A DNA stretch of 64,000 nucleotides from Amycolatopsis sp. QT-25. Lineage in GTDB: Bacteria > Actinomycetota > Actinomycetes > Mycobacteriales > Pseudonocardiaceae. Shown here one piece after another: positions 52,301-59,821 of the stretch. Location of the stretch: positions 620,001 to 684,000 of the forward strand of contig NZ_CP120210.1 of the NCBI RefSeq assembly GCF_029369745.1, in the 5' to 3' direction. The first letter of the stretch is position 1. Every line of letters starts with the position of its first letter. The position numbers were made by a program, and so were the translations under genes. The notes beneath the pieces are model-generated. The model worked only from the letters and a program-made list of their open reading frames with translations, did not search any database and was not told the origin of the DNA.

Positions 52301-53311
52301 GCGATCAAGGACATGATCGGCACCCGGTTCGAGCTGCGCCTCGGTGACCCGAGCGAGTCGGACATCGACCGCCGGGTCGCGGTGAACGTCCCGGCTGGCC
52401 GTCCCGGCCGCGGGCTCACCAGGGACAAGCTGCACCTGCTGACCGGTCTTCCGCGTATCGACGGTTCGAGCAACGCGGACGACGTCGCCGCCGGTGTCGC
52501 CGACGCGGTGGCGAAGATCAAGGCCGCGTGGAAGGGCCGTCCGGCGCCGCAGGTCCGCCTGCTGCCGGAGATGGTCACCTACGACGAGGTCCTCGGCATC
52601 GACACCAAGCGCAACACGAAGCTGGTGCCGATCGGCGTCAACGAGGAAGACCTCCAGCCGATCTACCTCGACTTCGCCGCCGATTCGCACTTCTACGCGT
52701 TCGCGGACGGAGAGTCGGGCAAGACGAACCTGCTGCGCCAGATCACCCGGGGCATCACCGAGCGGTACACGACGCAGGAAGCGGTCATCATCCTCGTCGA
52801 CTACCGGCGCACGATGCTCGGTTTCGTCGGCGGGGACCAGCTGCTCGGCTACGCGGTGTCCGCCGCGCAGCTCGACAGCATGGTCAAGGACGTCCACGGG
52901 TCGATGACCCGGCGGCTCCCCGGTCCGGACGTCACGCAGGAGCAGCTCAAGACCCGGTCCTGGTGGACCGGTCCGGAACTGTTCATCATCGTCGACGACT
53001 ACGACCTGGTCGCCACGCAGACGAGCAACCCGCTGAAGCCGCTCGCCGAGTTCCTCGCGCAGGCGAAGGACGTCGGCTTGCACGTCATCGTCGTGCGCCG
53101 CAGTGGTGGCGCGAGCCGGGCGATGTTCGACCCGATCCTCGGCAAGCTGAGGGAGATCGCGGCGCCCGGTATGGTCATGAACGGCTCGCGTGACGAAGGC
53201 AACCTCGTCGCGAACGTGAAGCCGAGCCAGATGCCGCCGGGCCGGGGCAACCTCGTGACCCGGAAGCACGGCAAGCAGCTCATGCAGGTCTCGTGGATCC
53301 AGCCGGACTGA
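49304..53311 (+). CDS. eccC: Type VII secretion ATPase EccC
   Basis: EccC is the motor of the ESX system and recognises substrates. ATG 49304, after GAGGGGTCC, gives 1335 aa as one fused chain. Two membrane helices lie near 45-80, followed by three FtsK/SpoIIIE ATPase domains: GATGSGKS (482-489) with Asp595-Glu596 in VCDEFSE; GGPQSGKS (844-851) with LIVDNWK; ADGESGKT (1134-1141) with IIVDDYD. Only the first has the full Walker B Asp-Glu, as in other EccC proteins. Its single-chain form matches ESX-4 type systems. Followed by the Rv3446c-like gene. Confidence 0.97.
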   Translation: MSTLQFKKSPRLAAPRPPGGEVHLEPPPEVPRTIPGNIVMKLLPAVMIVASIGMMVFMFTTGGRNPMMMMMGGMMVLSTVGMMAGGAGKGGGAKKAEMDEDRKDYLRYLGQMRDRAREAMVDQRAALEWVHPDPQTMWSLAASRRMWERRQNDQDFLHLRVGRSSHRLATRLVPPQTGPVDELEPIATLALRRFVRAHSIVPDLPTQITLRGFAAVSMQGDRGLTRGLTRAMLAQLVTFHSPDDVLIAVATAGRAKEEWEWAKWLPHAQHPALADGIGQLRMMAGSLAQIEQWLDEELRDRQRFSRNATPAPDQPHVVIIVDDAEVTREEQIILEEGLVGVTLIDLSDSIGNLAARRGLRLVVEEDRLGARSAGGVEWFGRPDTLSVVEAEALARLLAPYRVGTAAQDAAEEEPLLSNPGLLELLGIPGDPMTFDVQQAWRPRPVRDRYRVPFGVGEYGQPVELDIKEAAMEGMGPHGLCIGATGSGKSEFLRTLVLGMLATHSSSTLNFVLVDFKGGATFLGLDSAPHVSAVITNLADEVTLVDRMRDALAGEMNRRQEALKNGGNFKNVWEYEKARENGADLDPLPALFIVCDEFSELLAAKPDFIDLFVAIGRLGRSLQMHMLLASQRLEEGKLRGLDSHLSYRIGLKTFSAAESRAAIGVPDAFELPSVPGGGYLKYDTSTLVRFKASYVSGPYRPAGIKAAGPVATVVRADKRPQLFVPDFVELPKEPEPQQFETAPVEEAKQEEAVEPSELDVIVSRLIGQGPPAHEVWLPPLKEPNSLDTLLPNLNPTDDRGLSPVGFFGNGRLQVPMGIVDRPYEQRRDLLWADFSGGAGHGVIVGGPQSGKSTMLRTLIMSMALTHTPEEAQFYALDLGGGTLAGLQGLPHVGGVAVARREPDKARRIVAELTTLLTDREGRFGAMGIDSMNEFRNRKRRGEIKPEDDAFGDAFLIVDNWKALRDDFDELETSITKLATQGLSYGVHVIIAANRWADIRPAIKDMIGTRFELRLGDPSESDIDRRVAVNVPAGRPGRGLTRDKLHLLTGLPRIDGSSNADDVAAGVADAVAKIKAAWKGRPAPQVRLLPEMVTYDEVLGIDTKRNTKLVPIGVNEEDLQPIYLDFAADSHFYAFADGESGKTNLLRQITRGITERYTTQEAVIILVDYRRTMLGFVGGDQLLGYAVSAAQLDSMVKDVHGSMTRRLPGPDVTQEQLKTRSWWTGPELFIIVDDYDLVATQTSNPLKPLAEFLAQAKDVGLHVIVVRRSGGASRAMFDPILGKLREIAAPGMVMNGSRDEGNLVANVKPSQMPPGRGNLVTRKHGKQLMQVSWIQPD

Positions 53312-53379
53312 TCTCCCGCGGAACCAGGTGAGGTCCCGGCTGGGCGCAGGGTGACGACGACGATCTGCGGGAGTGGCCA

Positions 53380-55320
53380 GTGACTGTGCGGGTAGCGGTG
53401 GACTTCGGGACATCGAGCACCTGCGTAGTCGCCTCGATCAACGGCCGCGAACCGCAGGTCGTCGTGGTGGACGGGCAGCCCTTGATGTCGTCGGCGGTCT
53501 ACGCCGCGCCGGACGGGACGCTGTTCGTCGGACAGGAGGCGGAACGGCAGGCGGCGGTGGATCCGTCGCGCTACGAGCCGAACCCGAAGCGCCGGATCGA
53601 CGAAGGCGACCTCCTGCTGGGCGACAACGTCCTCCGCGTGACCGAGGTCGTCCACGCCGTGCTGAAGCGCGCGGTGACCGAGGCGCGCCGGCTCGCCGGT
53701 GACGCCGAGGTCGAATTGCTCGTCCTGACCCATCCCGCCGATTGGGGCGCGACCCGCACCCGGCTGCTCCGGCAGGCGGCGGGCGGGCTCGCGCGTCAGG
53801 TCGCGCTCGTTCCGGAGCCGGTCGCCGCGGCCGTCTACCACGCGGCGACGTTCGCTCCGGCCGACCTCAACTCCGAGCGCACCGTCGAGTTCAGCGGCCG
53901 TCCCGGCGACGCGCTGGCGGTCCTCGACCTCGGCGGTGGCACCGTCGACGTCTCCGTGGTCCAGCGCATGCCCGGCAGCCCGGCGGATCGCAGTTTGCCC
54001 GCTAAACGCGCCGGGTTCCAGGTGCTGGCCACCAGGGGGGATCCGAGCTTCGGGGGAGCGGACGTCGATCAGGCGCTCCTGGAACACGTGGGTTCGCTGG
54101 TGTCGGCCGCCGATCCGCCGGAATGGCGGAAGCTCGTCGAGGGCCGCGAACTCACGGATCGCCGCCGCCGCCGTGTGCTGCGGCAGGACGTGCGCGGCGC
54201 GAAGGAGACGCTCTCCCGGCACGCGTACACGGACGTTCCGATGCCGCCGCCGTTCGCCGACGCCCACGTGACCAGGGAAGACCTCGAACGAATCATCGCG
54301 GCCCCGCTCGGGCGCGCGGTCGAGCTGACCGTGGCCGCGATCGGGGATTCCGGGCTGCGGCCGAAGCAGCTGACGGCGATCTTCCTCGTGGGCGGGTCGA
54401 GCCGGATCCCGATGGTGTCCCGGCTGGTGCACGAGCGGACCGGTGTCGTACCCACCACCCTGGATCAGCCGGAGACCGTGGTCGCCCGCGGTGCCCTGCG
54501 CGCGGTGCTGATCGACCCGGACCGGACGGGATCGCTCGCGGGCTCCGCCGTCTCCCGCGTCGGCGGCGCCCCCGCGCCTGTCCCCACCGACCGGCGCCCC
54601 GAACCCCCGCGCCCCTCGTTCCCTCCCGCCCCACCCCCGCAGAGCGCGTTTAGCCCGCTGAACGCGAGGCGGCAGGGGCCGCCGTCGCCTCCGCGGGGAC
54701 AGCAGGGAATAGCGGCCCCGCCGCCGTGGCGGCCGGGTGAGCCCGCCCGCGAGACGAAACCCGCCGAGCGCGACGGGAAGAACAAAAAGACGCCTTGGAT
54801 CATCGCCGCGGCCGTGGTGGCCGCGGCGGCGATCGTCGGTGGGATCCTCTTCGCCGTCAACAGCGGGGAGGCCGAGCCGGAAGGCCGGACGCTCGCGCAG
54901 TACGACTATCGCTTCATCGCACCGCCGGACTGGACGCAGACCGACGACCGTGTCGCCAAACGTCAGGTGGTGATCCATCCGAGCGATTCCCTCACCGGTG
55001 ACGACCTCGTGGTCGCCCAGGAGTACGTGATGGCCTACGACGCGACGGCCGACAGACAGAAACTCGTCGACGAACTGAGCGCCGGGGCGCAGACGGCACC
55101 CGAGAAGTACAGTGGCTTCGACGGTTCCGCGAACTACGCCGGCCGGACAGTCATCTATTACCGCGAGACCAAGCCGAGTGCGCGCGTCGACTGGTACGTC
55201 GTCGCGCAAGGAAAGACCCGCGTCCACATCGGTTGCCAATACAGCACCGGCTCACCGCTCGAACAACGCGTGAGCGCGGCCTGCGAACAGGTCGTCAAAA
55301 CGATGGTGGTCGTCAACTGA
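53380..55320 (+). CDS. Hsp70-like type VII secretion-associated protein, Rv3446c family
   Basis: The 646-aa protein has an N-terminal actin-like ATPase domain (VDFGTSSTCVVASINGR, VLDLGGGTVDVSV, FLVGGSSRIPMV) and no peptide-binding domain of normal Hsp70. A Pro-rich linker, a membrane helix near 470-490 (WIIAAAVVAAAAIVGGILF) and an outside domain of about 150 residues complete it. This layout and its place after eccC match the mycobacterial ESX-4 gene Rv3446c. Two 22-bp palindromes are read in frame, at about residues 204-210 and 422-429. GTG 53380 is the likely start. Confidence 0.85.
   Translation: MTVRVAVDFGTSSTCVVASINGREPQVVVVDGQPLMSSAVYAAPDGTLFVGQEAERQAAVDPSRYEPNPKRRIDEGDLLLGDNVLRVTEVVHAVLKRAVTEARRLAGDAEVELLVLTHPADWGATRTRLLRQAAGGLARQVALVPEPVAAAVYHAATFAPADLNSERTVEFSGRPGDALAVLDLGGGTVDVSVVQRMPGSPADRSLPAKRAGFQVLATRGDPSFGGADVDQALLEHVGSLVSAADPPEWRKLVEGRELTDRRRRRVLRQDVRGAKETLSRHAYTDVPMPPPFADAHVTREDLERIIAAPLGRAVELTVAAIGDSGLRPKQLTAIFLVGGSSRIPMVSRLVHERTGVVPTTLDQPETVVARGALRAVLIDPDRTGSLAGSAVSRVGGAPAPVPTDRRPEPPRPSFPPAPPPQSAFSPLNARRQGPPSPPRGQQGIAAPPPWRPGEPARETKPAERDGKNKKTPWIIAAAVVAAAAIVGGILFAVNSGEAEPEGRTLAQYDYRFIAPPDWTQTDDRVAKRQVVIHPSDSLTGDDLVVAQEYVMAYDATADRQKLVDELSAGAQTAPEKYSGFDGSANYAGRTVIYYRETKPSARVDWYVVAQGKTRVHIGCQYSTGSPLEQRVSAACEQVVKTMVVVN
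53989..54010. repeat. 22-bp palindrome in the ATPase domain of the Hsp70-like gene
   Basis: CGCAGTTTGC, CC, GCTAAACGCG. The frame is GAT CGC AGT TTG CCC GCT AAA CGC. Consensus here would give an in-frame TAG; the copy has TTG. It adds a short loop (RSLPAKR) between strands. Confidence 0.8.
54645..54666. repeat. 22-bp palindrome in the linker of the Hsp70-like gene
   Basis: CGCGTTTAGC, CC, GCTGAACGCG, encoding AFSPLNA in the disordered Pro-rich linker. No stop in this frame. Confidence 0.9.
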
Positions 55321-55332
55321 AGGGGGAGGCGA

Positions 55333-55695
55333 ATGCCACCCGAACCCGAGACCGCCGCCGAACACTTCGCCCGCACCGGGCGTGACGCGGTCACCTATGC
55401 CCGACAGGTCGCCCGCACGGCCAAGGCACGGTACGAGCGCCGCCGGGGCGAGAACGCGGAACTGGCGAAGCATTTCGGCAAGGGACGGCTCGCGGGCGGT
55501 GAGACGGCGCCGACCCCCGCCGCCGTCCGGAACGCCGCGAAACGGTTCCGCACGGGCGCCGGTCTTCCGGTTCCCGCATTGCCCTCAGCGGCTGACTTGG
55601 TTCCCCTTCGGCCAGCACCGGTGGCCAGAAGGCCACGTGTGGGTGACGACGACGAGGACTTTTCGCAGTCGCGAATCATGAGCCGAGGCGATTGA
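55333..55695 (+). CDS. Hypothetical protein of the type VII locus
   Basis: The 120-aa protein starts PPEPETAAEHFARTGRDAV and has a helical N-terminal half rich in Arg and Ala, then a Pro/Ala/Asp-rich end. No domain recognised. It starts 12 bases after the Hsp70-like gene stop (GGGGGAGGCG upstream) and lies before the WXG100 pair, so it is probably part of the locus. Confidence 0.55.
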   Translation: MPPEPETAAEHFARTGRDAVTYARQVARTAKARYERRRGENAELAKHFGKGRLAGGETAPTPAAVRNAAKRFRTGAGLPVPALPSAADLVPLRPAPVARRPRVGDDDEDFSQSRIMSRGD

Positions 55696-55928
55696 CCGAC
55701 CACTGTGCGTTTGCTAAATCACGTGGTGAAAGCCCTTTTCCGCCCGTGATTCGCGGCGTGCCGTCCGGGGCCACGCGGTCGGTTCCCGCCGCGAGCGTTA
55801 ACGCAAGCAACTACTTGAAACCAACGAGCGACAAGAGGGAACCGGACGTGGCAGTGTCTCCGTCGTAGGTCCGTACCAAACGAACTTCACCGAGTACGGA
55901 TAAACCACGAACGAAGGGGGTAGCTCCC

Positions 55929-56249
55929 ATGGCTGGCGGATTTACCGGGACAGTTGAGCAGTTCACCGAGGCCGAGAAGCGCGTGACCGAGGTCCGCGTT
56001 TCGATGGACCAGAACCTGGGCAAGCTCCGCGACAACATCGAGTCCACCCGCGCGGGCTGGACCGGCGACGCGGCGCTCGCGTTCAACGAAGTCATGAAGC
56101 GCTTCGACTCGACAGGTCGTGGGCTCAACCAGGCCCTCCAGAACATCGGTGACCTGCTCGAGCAGGCCGGTTCGAAGTACAACGCGACCGAGCAGCAGCA
56201 GCAGGAGCTCATCAAGTCGGTCAACGCGGGCTTCAGCATCCTCGGCTGA
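55929..56249 (+). CDS. WXG100 protein, EsxB-like
   Basis: The 106-aa helical hairpin protein has the WXG turn W44-T-G and a C-terminal YNATE that matches the YxxxD/E secretion signal. It is expected to pair with the next gene product and be secreted through the complex above. GAAGGGGG precedes ATG 55929. It holds the position of esxU in M. tuberculosis ESX-4. The 233 bases upstream contain no gene and probably hold the promoter. Confidence 0.9.
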   Translation: MAGGFTGTVEQFTEAEKRVTEVRVSMDQNLGKLRDNIESTRAGWTGDAALAFNEVMKRFDSTGRGLNQALQNIGDLLEQAGSKYNATEQQQQELIKSVNAGFSILG

Positions 56250-56310
56250 TTCAGCCGATTTGGCTACACGCACCAAAAACGAGACTTCTTATTTCTGACT
56301 GGAGGAACTT

Positions 56311-56595
56311 ATGACCGAGATGAAGGTCGATTACGCCACGATCCACGCGGCGGCCGACGACTGCAAGAGCACCGGTGGCGAGCTGGAGTCCCTCTTCGGG
56401 CAGCTGAAGAGCGACCTGTCCCCGCTGGTCAACACCTGGGACGGTGACGCGAAGGCCGCGTACATGGCCGCTCAGCAGGAGTGGGACAACAAGTTCGAGG
56501 AGCTCAAGCAGCTGCTCGCGCAGGTCGCCGGCGTGCTGCCGCAGCTGGCCGACGGCTACCAGGCCACGGAACAGGGCGTCACCGGCCTGTTCTGA
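56311..56595 (+). CDS. WXG100 protein, EsxA-like
   Basis: The 94-aa protein has W43-D-G and the C-terminal YQATE secretion-signal motif. It follows the first WXG100 gene by 61 bases with GGAGG upstream, so the two form the usual substrate pair. It holds the esxT position of M. tuberculosis ESX-4. Confidence 0.9.
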   Translation: MTEMKVDYATIHAAADDCKSTGGELESLFGQLKSDLSPLVNTWDGDAKAAYMAAQQEWDNKFEELKQLLAQVAGVLPQLADGYQATEQGVTGLF

Positions 56596-56616
56596 GTCTT
56601 CCGGCTCCGAACGAGC

Positions 56617-56655
56617 AACGGCGGGCAGGCATCTTCGGATGCCGAGCCCGCCGTT
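56617..56655 (+). terminator. Terminator of the WXG100 operon
   Basis: AACGGCGGGC (617-626) pairs with GCCCGCCGTT (646-655), with an inner GGCATC/GATGCC stem, followed by TCGTTTGT. Confidence 0.85.
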
Positions 56656-56670
56656 TCGTTTGTGGCAAAG

Positions 56671-56701
56671 GAAAGCCGCGACGGACCCCGTCGCGGCTTT
56701 C
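56671..56701. terminator. Second hairpin between convergent units
   Basis: GAAAGCCGCGACGG (671-684) pairs perfectly with CCGTCGCGGCTTTC (688-701), loop ACC. It lies just beyond the minus-strand gene that ends at 56715, so it probably terminates that unit. Confidence 0.75.
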
Positions 56702-56714
56702 GTGTCGGAGTAGG

Positions 56715-57449
56715 TCAGTGCGGCGCGCCGACCTCGAATTCCGGGGTGGTGTTCAGCACCCGGACGGTGACCTTCTTCTGCTGCCCCGAAAGAGCGATCG
56801 AGCAGTCGAACGTGGTCCCGTTCTCCACCGGTTGGCCGGAAGGACACGTCACGTTCTTCACGTCCGGCTCCCCGTAGTGCTCGTTGAGGACGCGGACGAC
56901 GCCGTCCTGCACCGATTTCTCGTCGAGCGTGTCGCCCGCGAACACGCCGAGCAGCCAAGCCCCCACGCCGCCCGCGATCACGACGGCCGCCGCGATCCCG
57001 CCGATCAGCAAGGTTTTCTTGGAAATCTTGGGCTTCTCGGGCTCCGCGCCGAAAGCGCCGAGCCCGCCGTACTGCGACGGCTGTGCCTGCTGGGCGGGCT
57101 GGAAGCCGCCGCCGTACTGCCCCTGCTGGGGAGTGCCAGGCGCCTGGTGCGGTGTCTGCCAACCCTGTTGCTGCGGTGCGGGCTGCTGCGGCGGTTGCTG
57201 CCACGCCGTGCCCGGTGCGGGCGCGGGGTTCTGTTGCCAGGGCCCGGAAAACGAGCCGGTGACGCCGGGCTGCTGTTGCCACTGCCCGGTGTAGGAACCG
57301 GTGGTCGCGGCATGGGGGTCGTTCTGCTGCCACTGCCCCGGATGCGGTCCGGTCGCCTGGCCGTCCTGCTGCCAGCCCTCGTGCTGGTTCCCGGGATTCG
57401 CCGGCGGCTGCCACCACTGCTGCGGCTGTTGCGGCTGCTGATCGGTCAT
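56715..57449 (-). CDS. Membrane-anchored DUF4333 protein
   Basis: The 244-aa protein has a Gln/Pro/Trp-rich N-terminal half (QPQQPQQWWQPPANPG), one membrane helix at about 147-168 (LLIGGIAAAVVIAGGVGAWL), and a C-terminal outside domain with two cysteines (VTCPSG and FDCSIA) typical of DUF4333. It is three bases after the lipoprotein gene stop on the same strand. Function unknown; its place suggests a link to the secretion locus. Confidence 0.75.
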   Translation of the reverse strand: MTDQQPQQPQQWWQPPANPGNQHEGWQQDGQATGPHPGQWQQNDPHAATTGSYTGQWQQQPGVTGSFSGPWQQNPAPAPGTAWQQPPQQPAPQQQGWQTPHQAPGTPQQGQYGGGFQPAQQAQPSQYGGLGAFGAEPEKPKISKKTLLIGGIAAAVVIAGGVGAWLLGVFAGDTLDEKSVQDGVVRVLNEHYGEPDVKNVTCPSGQPVENGTTFDCSIALSGQQKKVTVRVLNTTPEFEVGAPH

Positions 57450-57452
57450 GGC

Positions 57453-58343
57453 TCAGACGCCTTTCAACTCGTTGAACCGGCGGTTGAAATCGTCTTTGGC
57501 CGCCTTGTCCGGCAGCACGGTGATCTGCGAGGCGTCCGGCAGCTTCGGCAGATCCTGCGTGCTCGCTTTGCCGGTGAAGCGAAAGTCGTAGCGCAGCTCG
57601 ATCTTGTGCCCGCCACCCTCGATCTTGGCGTCCATCACGATCTGGTTCAGCGTCCCGTCCGGGTTGAGGGAGACGGTGGTCCGGACCGGGGCCTTCTTCA
57701 TGTCACCCGTGATCGCCCCGCTGATCGTCGGCGGGAGGATCTCCACCCGTCGTTCCATGAACTTCCCGAACGGGACGTCGGCGGTCAACTCGATCCGGTT
57801 CTCCGGAAGGCTTTTCGCACCCTTCACGATTTTCTTGTCCGCGTTGTAGGCCACGGCGATCGCGTCGGCCATCTTGCAGGCGGTGATGATCCCGACCCAG
57901 GCGCAGGGGATGGTCAGCCCGGCCTCCGACTTCGGCATCGAGACCCACGGCGTCGGGGCGAGGCTCTTGTAGACGGGGCCGAGGTACACGTATTCGACGG
58001 CCCCGTCGGCCGGGGTGTACCAGTCGATGCTGTCGTCCGGGTTCTTCTGCGAGCGTTGACGGCTGACCCGGCCCTCCGGGGAGCCGGTGCGGGCCGAGGA
58101 GATCGTGCTGCGGATGTACTTCTCGTCGAAGCGGAAGTAGGCACCCGACTCGCTGGTGACGTCGCGCTGGTCGCCGATGGTGTCCTGCAGCTTGTTCATC
58201 GCCGTTTCGAACTTCGTGCCGACGTAGGTCGCCGCGTCGTCGCCCTTCGGCACGGCCGTGCCCGCGCGCCCCTGGCCGCAGGCGGTGGTGAGCACCAGTA
58301 CGGCGCTCAGCACACACAAGATGGTCGTTGGACGTTTGTTCAT
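57453..58343 (-). CDS. Lipoprotein of unknown function
   Basis: The 296-aa protein starts NKRPTTILCVLSAVLVLTTA followed by Cys, a lipobox with lipid Cys at about residue 22. The mature part is beta-rich (LPNASQ-type ending LPDASQITVLPDKAAK) without a recognised catalytic site. It forms an operon with the DUF4333 gene. An LppX/LprG-like ligand-binding role is possible but not shown by any motif. Confidence 0.7.
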   Translation of the reverse strand: MNKRPTTILCVLSAVLVLTTACGQGRAGTAVPKGDDAATYVGTKFETAMNKLQDTIGDQRDVTSESGAYFRFDEKYIRSTISSARTGSPEGRVSRQRSQKNPDDSIDWYTPADGAVEYVYLGPVYKSLAPTPWVSMPKSEAGLTIPCAWVGIITACKMADAIAVAYNADKKIVKGAKSLPENRIELTADVPFGKFMERRVEILPPTISGAITGDMKKAPVRTTVSLNPDGTLNQIVMDAKIEGGGHKIELRYDFRFTGKASTQDLPKLPDASQITVLPDKAAKDDFNRRFNELKGV

Positions 58344-58620
58344 CGCCGTTCCCCTGGATCGAGTCCCCCGCGCGTGGTGCGCGTCCGGATCGTCTCATCC
58401 TCTCCCGCGAAGGACGATGCCGTGGGCGGTTCCGCCACACCGGCGGGGTACAGTTGCCGGGCGCCCGCCGGGCGCCGGTCCTAGTATGGGACCCCGGACC
58501 GACCCCCGCTTCGCAGTAGGGTCGGGCGTGGGGGTATCTTCATATGTCGTTGTGCGCTGCGGCGCGTAAGCGCTAGGCCCGCACAGAACCCACACGCAAT
58601 GTTGACGACGAGGTAGACCC
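58344..58620. other. Intergenic region with rplM leader
   Basis: No supported gene. TAGTAT at 58482-58487 could be the -10 of an rplM promoter, without a clear -35. A GGGCGCC/GGCGCC stem lies just before it. Confidence 0.35.
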
Positions 58621-59073
58621 TTGCCCACGTACAGCCCCAAGCCCGGCGACGTCACTCGTGCCTGGCACGTGATCGACGCCGAGGATGTCGTGCTCGGCCG
58701 GCTCGCGACCGAGGTCGCCACGCTGCTGCGCGGCAAGCACAAGCCGACCTACGCTCCGCACGTGGACACCGGTGACTTCGTCATCATCGTCAACGCCGAG
58801 AAGGTCGCGCTCACCGGTAACAAGCGCGAGCAGAAGTTCGCGTACCGGCACAGCGGTTACCCCGGCGGTCTGCGTAAGCGCTCCTTCGGTGAACTGCTCG
58901 ACACCAAGCCCGAGCACCTGCTCGAGAAGGTCGTCAAGGGCATGCTCCCGAAGAACAAGCTCGGCCGCGCCCAGGCGAAGAAGCTCAAGGTCTACGCCGG
59001 CGCCGAGCACCCGCACGCCGCGCAGCAGCCGCAGGCGCGCGAGATCACCAAGATCGCGCAGGTCGCGCAGTGA
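58621..59073 (+). CDS. rplM: 50S ribosomal protein L13
   Basis: L13 is an early assembly protein of the large subunit. TTG 58621 gives 150 aa starting [20 protein letters not shown]. The signature [19 protein letters not shown] is present. The stop overlaps the rpsI GTG by four bases, a classic coupled pair. It follows the ESX locus, as in M. tuberculosis. Confidence 0.97.
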   Translation: MPTYSPKPGDVTRAWHVIDAEDVVLGRLATEVATLLRGKHKPTYAPHVDTGDFVIIVNAEKVALTGNKREQKFAYRHSGYPGGLRKRSFGELLDTKPEHLLEKVVKGMLPKNKLGRAQAKKLKVYAGAEHPHAAQQPQAREITKIAQVAQ

Positions 59074-59591
59074 GTGAGGAACAGTCTGTGACCAGCACCG
59101 AGGAGACCGCGACCGAAGCCGTCGCGACCACGGAGACCCCCGTTGTCGGCGAGGCCGTCGCGACCAGCGAGACCCCGGCCACCCCGCGCCCGTCGCGTGC
59201 CGCCGGTGGCAACGCCCAGACCGTCGGCCGCCGCAAGGAGGCCGTCGTCCGGGTTCGCGTCGTCCCCGGCTCCGGTGAGTTCAAGCTCAACGGCCGCACG
59301 CTCGAAGAGTACTTCCCGAACAAGGTGCACCAGCAGCTCATCCGTGAGCCGCTGGTGACGGTCGACAAGCCCGACTCGTTCGACATCTTCGCCAACCTGC
59401 ACGGTGGCGGGATCTCGGGCCAGGCCGGTGCGCTCCGTCTCGCGATCGCCCGCGCGCTCGTCGAGGTCGACGCCGACGACCGCCCGGCCCTGAAGAAGGC
59501 CGGCTTCCTGACCCGTGACGCCCGCGCCACGGAGCGGAAGAAGTACGGCCTCAAGAAGGCCCGTAAGGCTCCGCAGTACAGCAAGCGCTGA
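59070..59591 (+). CDS. rpsI: 30S ribosomal protein S9
   Basis: S9 reaches the P site with its basic C-terminus, here [15 protein letters not shown] 59070 overlaps the rplM stop. The 173-aa protein has a 45-residue acidic Ala/Thr/Glu-rich N-terminal extension before the core [20 protein letters not shown], as in other actinobacteria. Confidence 0.97.
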   Translation: MSEEQSVTSTEETATEAVATTETPVVGEAVATSETPATPRPSRAAGGNAQTVGRRKEAVVRVRVVPGSGEFKLNGRTLEEYFPNKVHQQLIREPLVTVDKPDSFDIFANLHGGGISGQAGALRLAIARALVEVDADDRPALKKAGFLTRDARATERKKYGLKKARKAPQYSKR

Positions 59592-59612
59592 TCGCGCCTC
59601 TGGCGCAACCCG

Positions 59613-59655
59613 CGGAAGCGCCCATCCGTCTCTCGGATGGGCGCTTCCGTGTTTC
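59613..59655 (+). terminator. Terminator after rpsI
   Basis: CGGAAGCGCCCATCCG (613-628) pairs perfectly with CGGATGGGCGCTTCCG (634-649), followed by TGTTT. Confidence 0.9.
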
Positions 59656-59712
59656 CGGGGTTCGGGCAGGCCCGAGGACCCGTTGTCACAGCAGTCCCAC
59701 GTGCCCCACGCG

Positions 59713-59770
59713 TTCGCCTTTAGCGGGCTAAACGCGCTCCGCGCGTCGCGTTTAGCCCGCTAAAGGCGAA
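59713..59770. repeat. Inverted doublet of the 22-bp palindrome, 24-bp arms
   Basis: Copies at 59715-59736 and 59747-59768 face each other with perfect arms 59713-59736 and 59747-59770. Outer ends are TTCGCCTTTA and TAAAGGCGAA. The loop is 10 bases, the same as in the doublet at 49046. Confidence 0.95.
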
Positions 59771-59821
59771 ACCGGGGGTACTGGCTAGGTTGTCGTGGTG
59801 GTTTTTCAAGGAGGTCGACAG

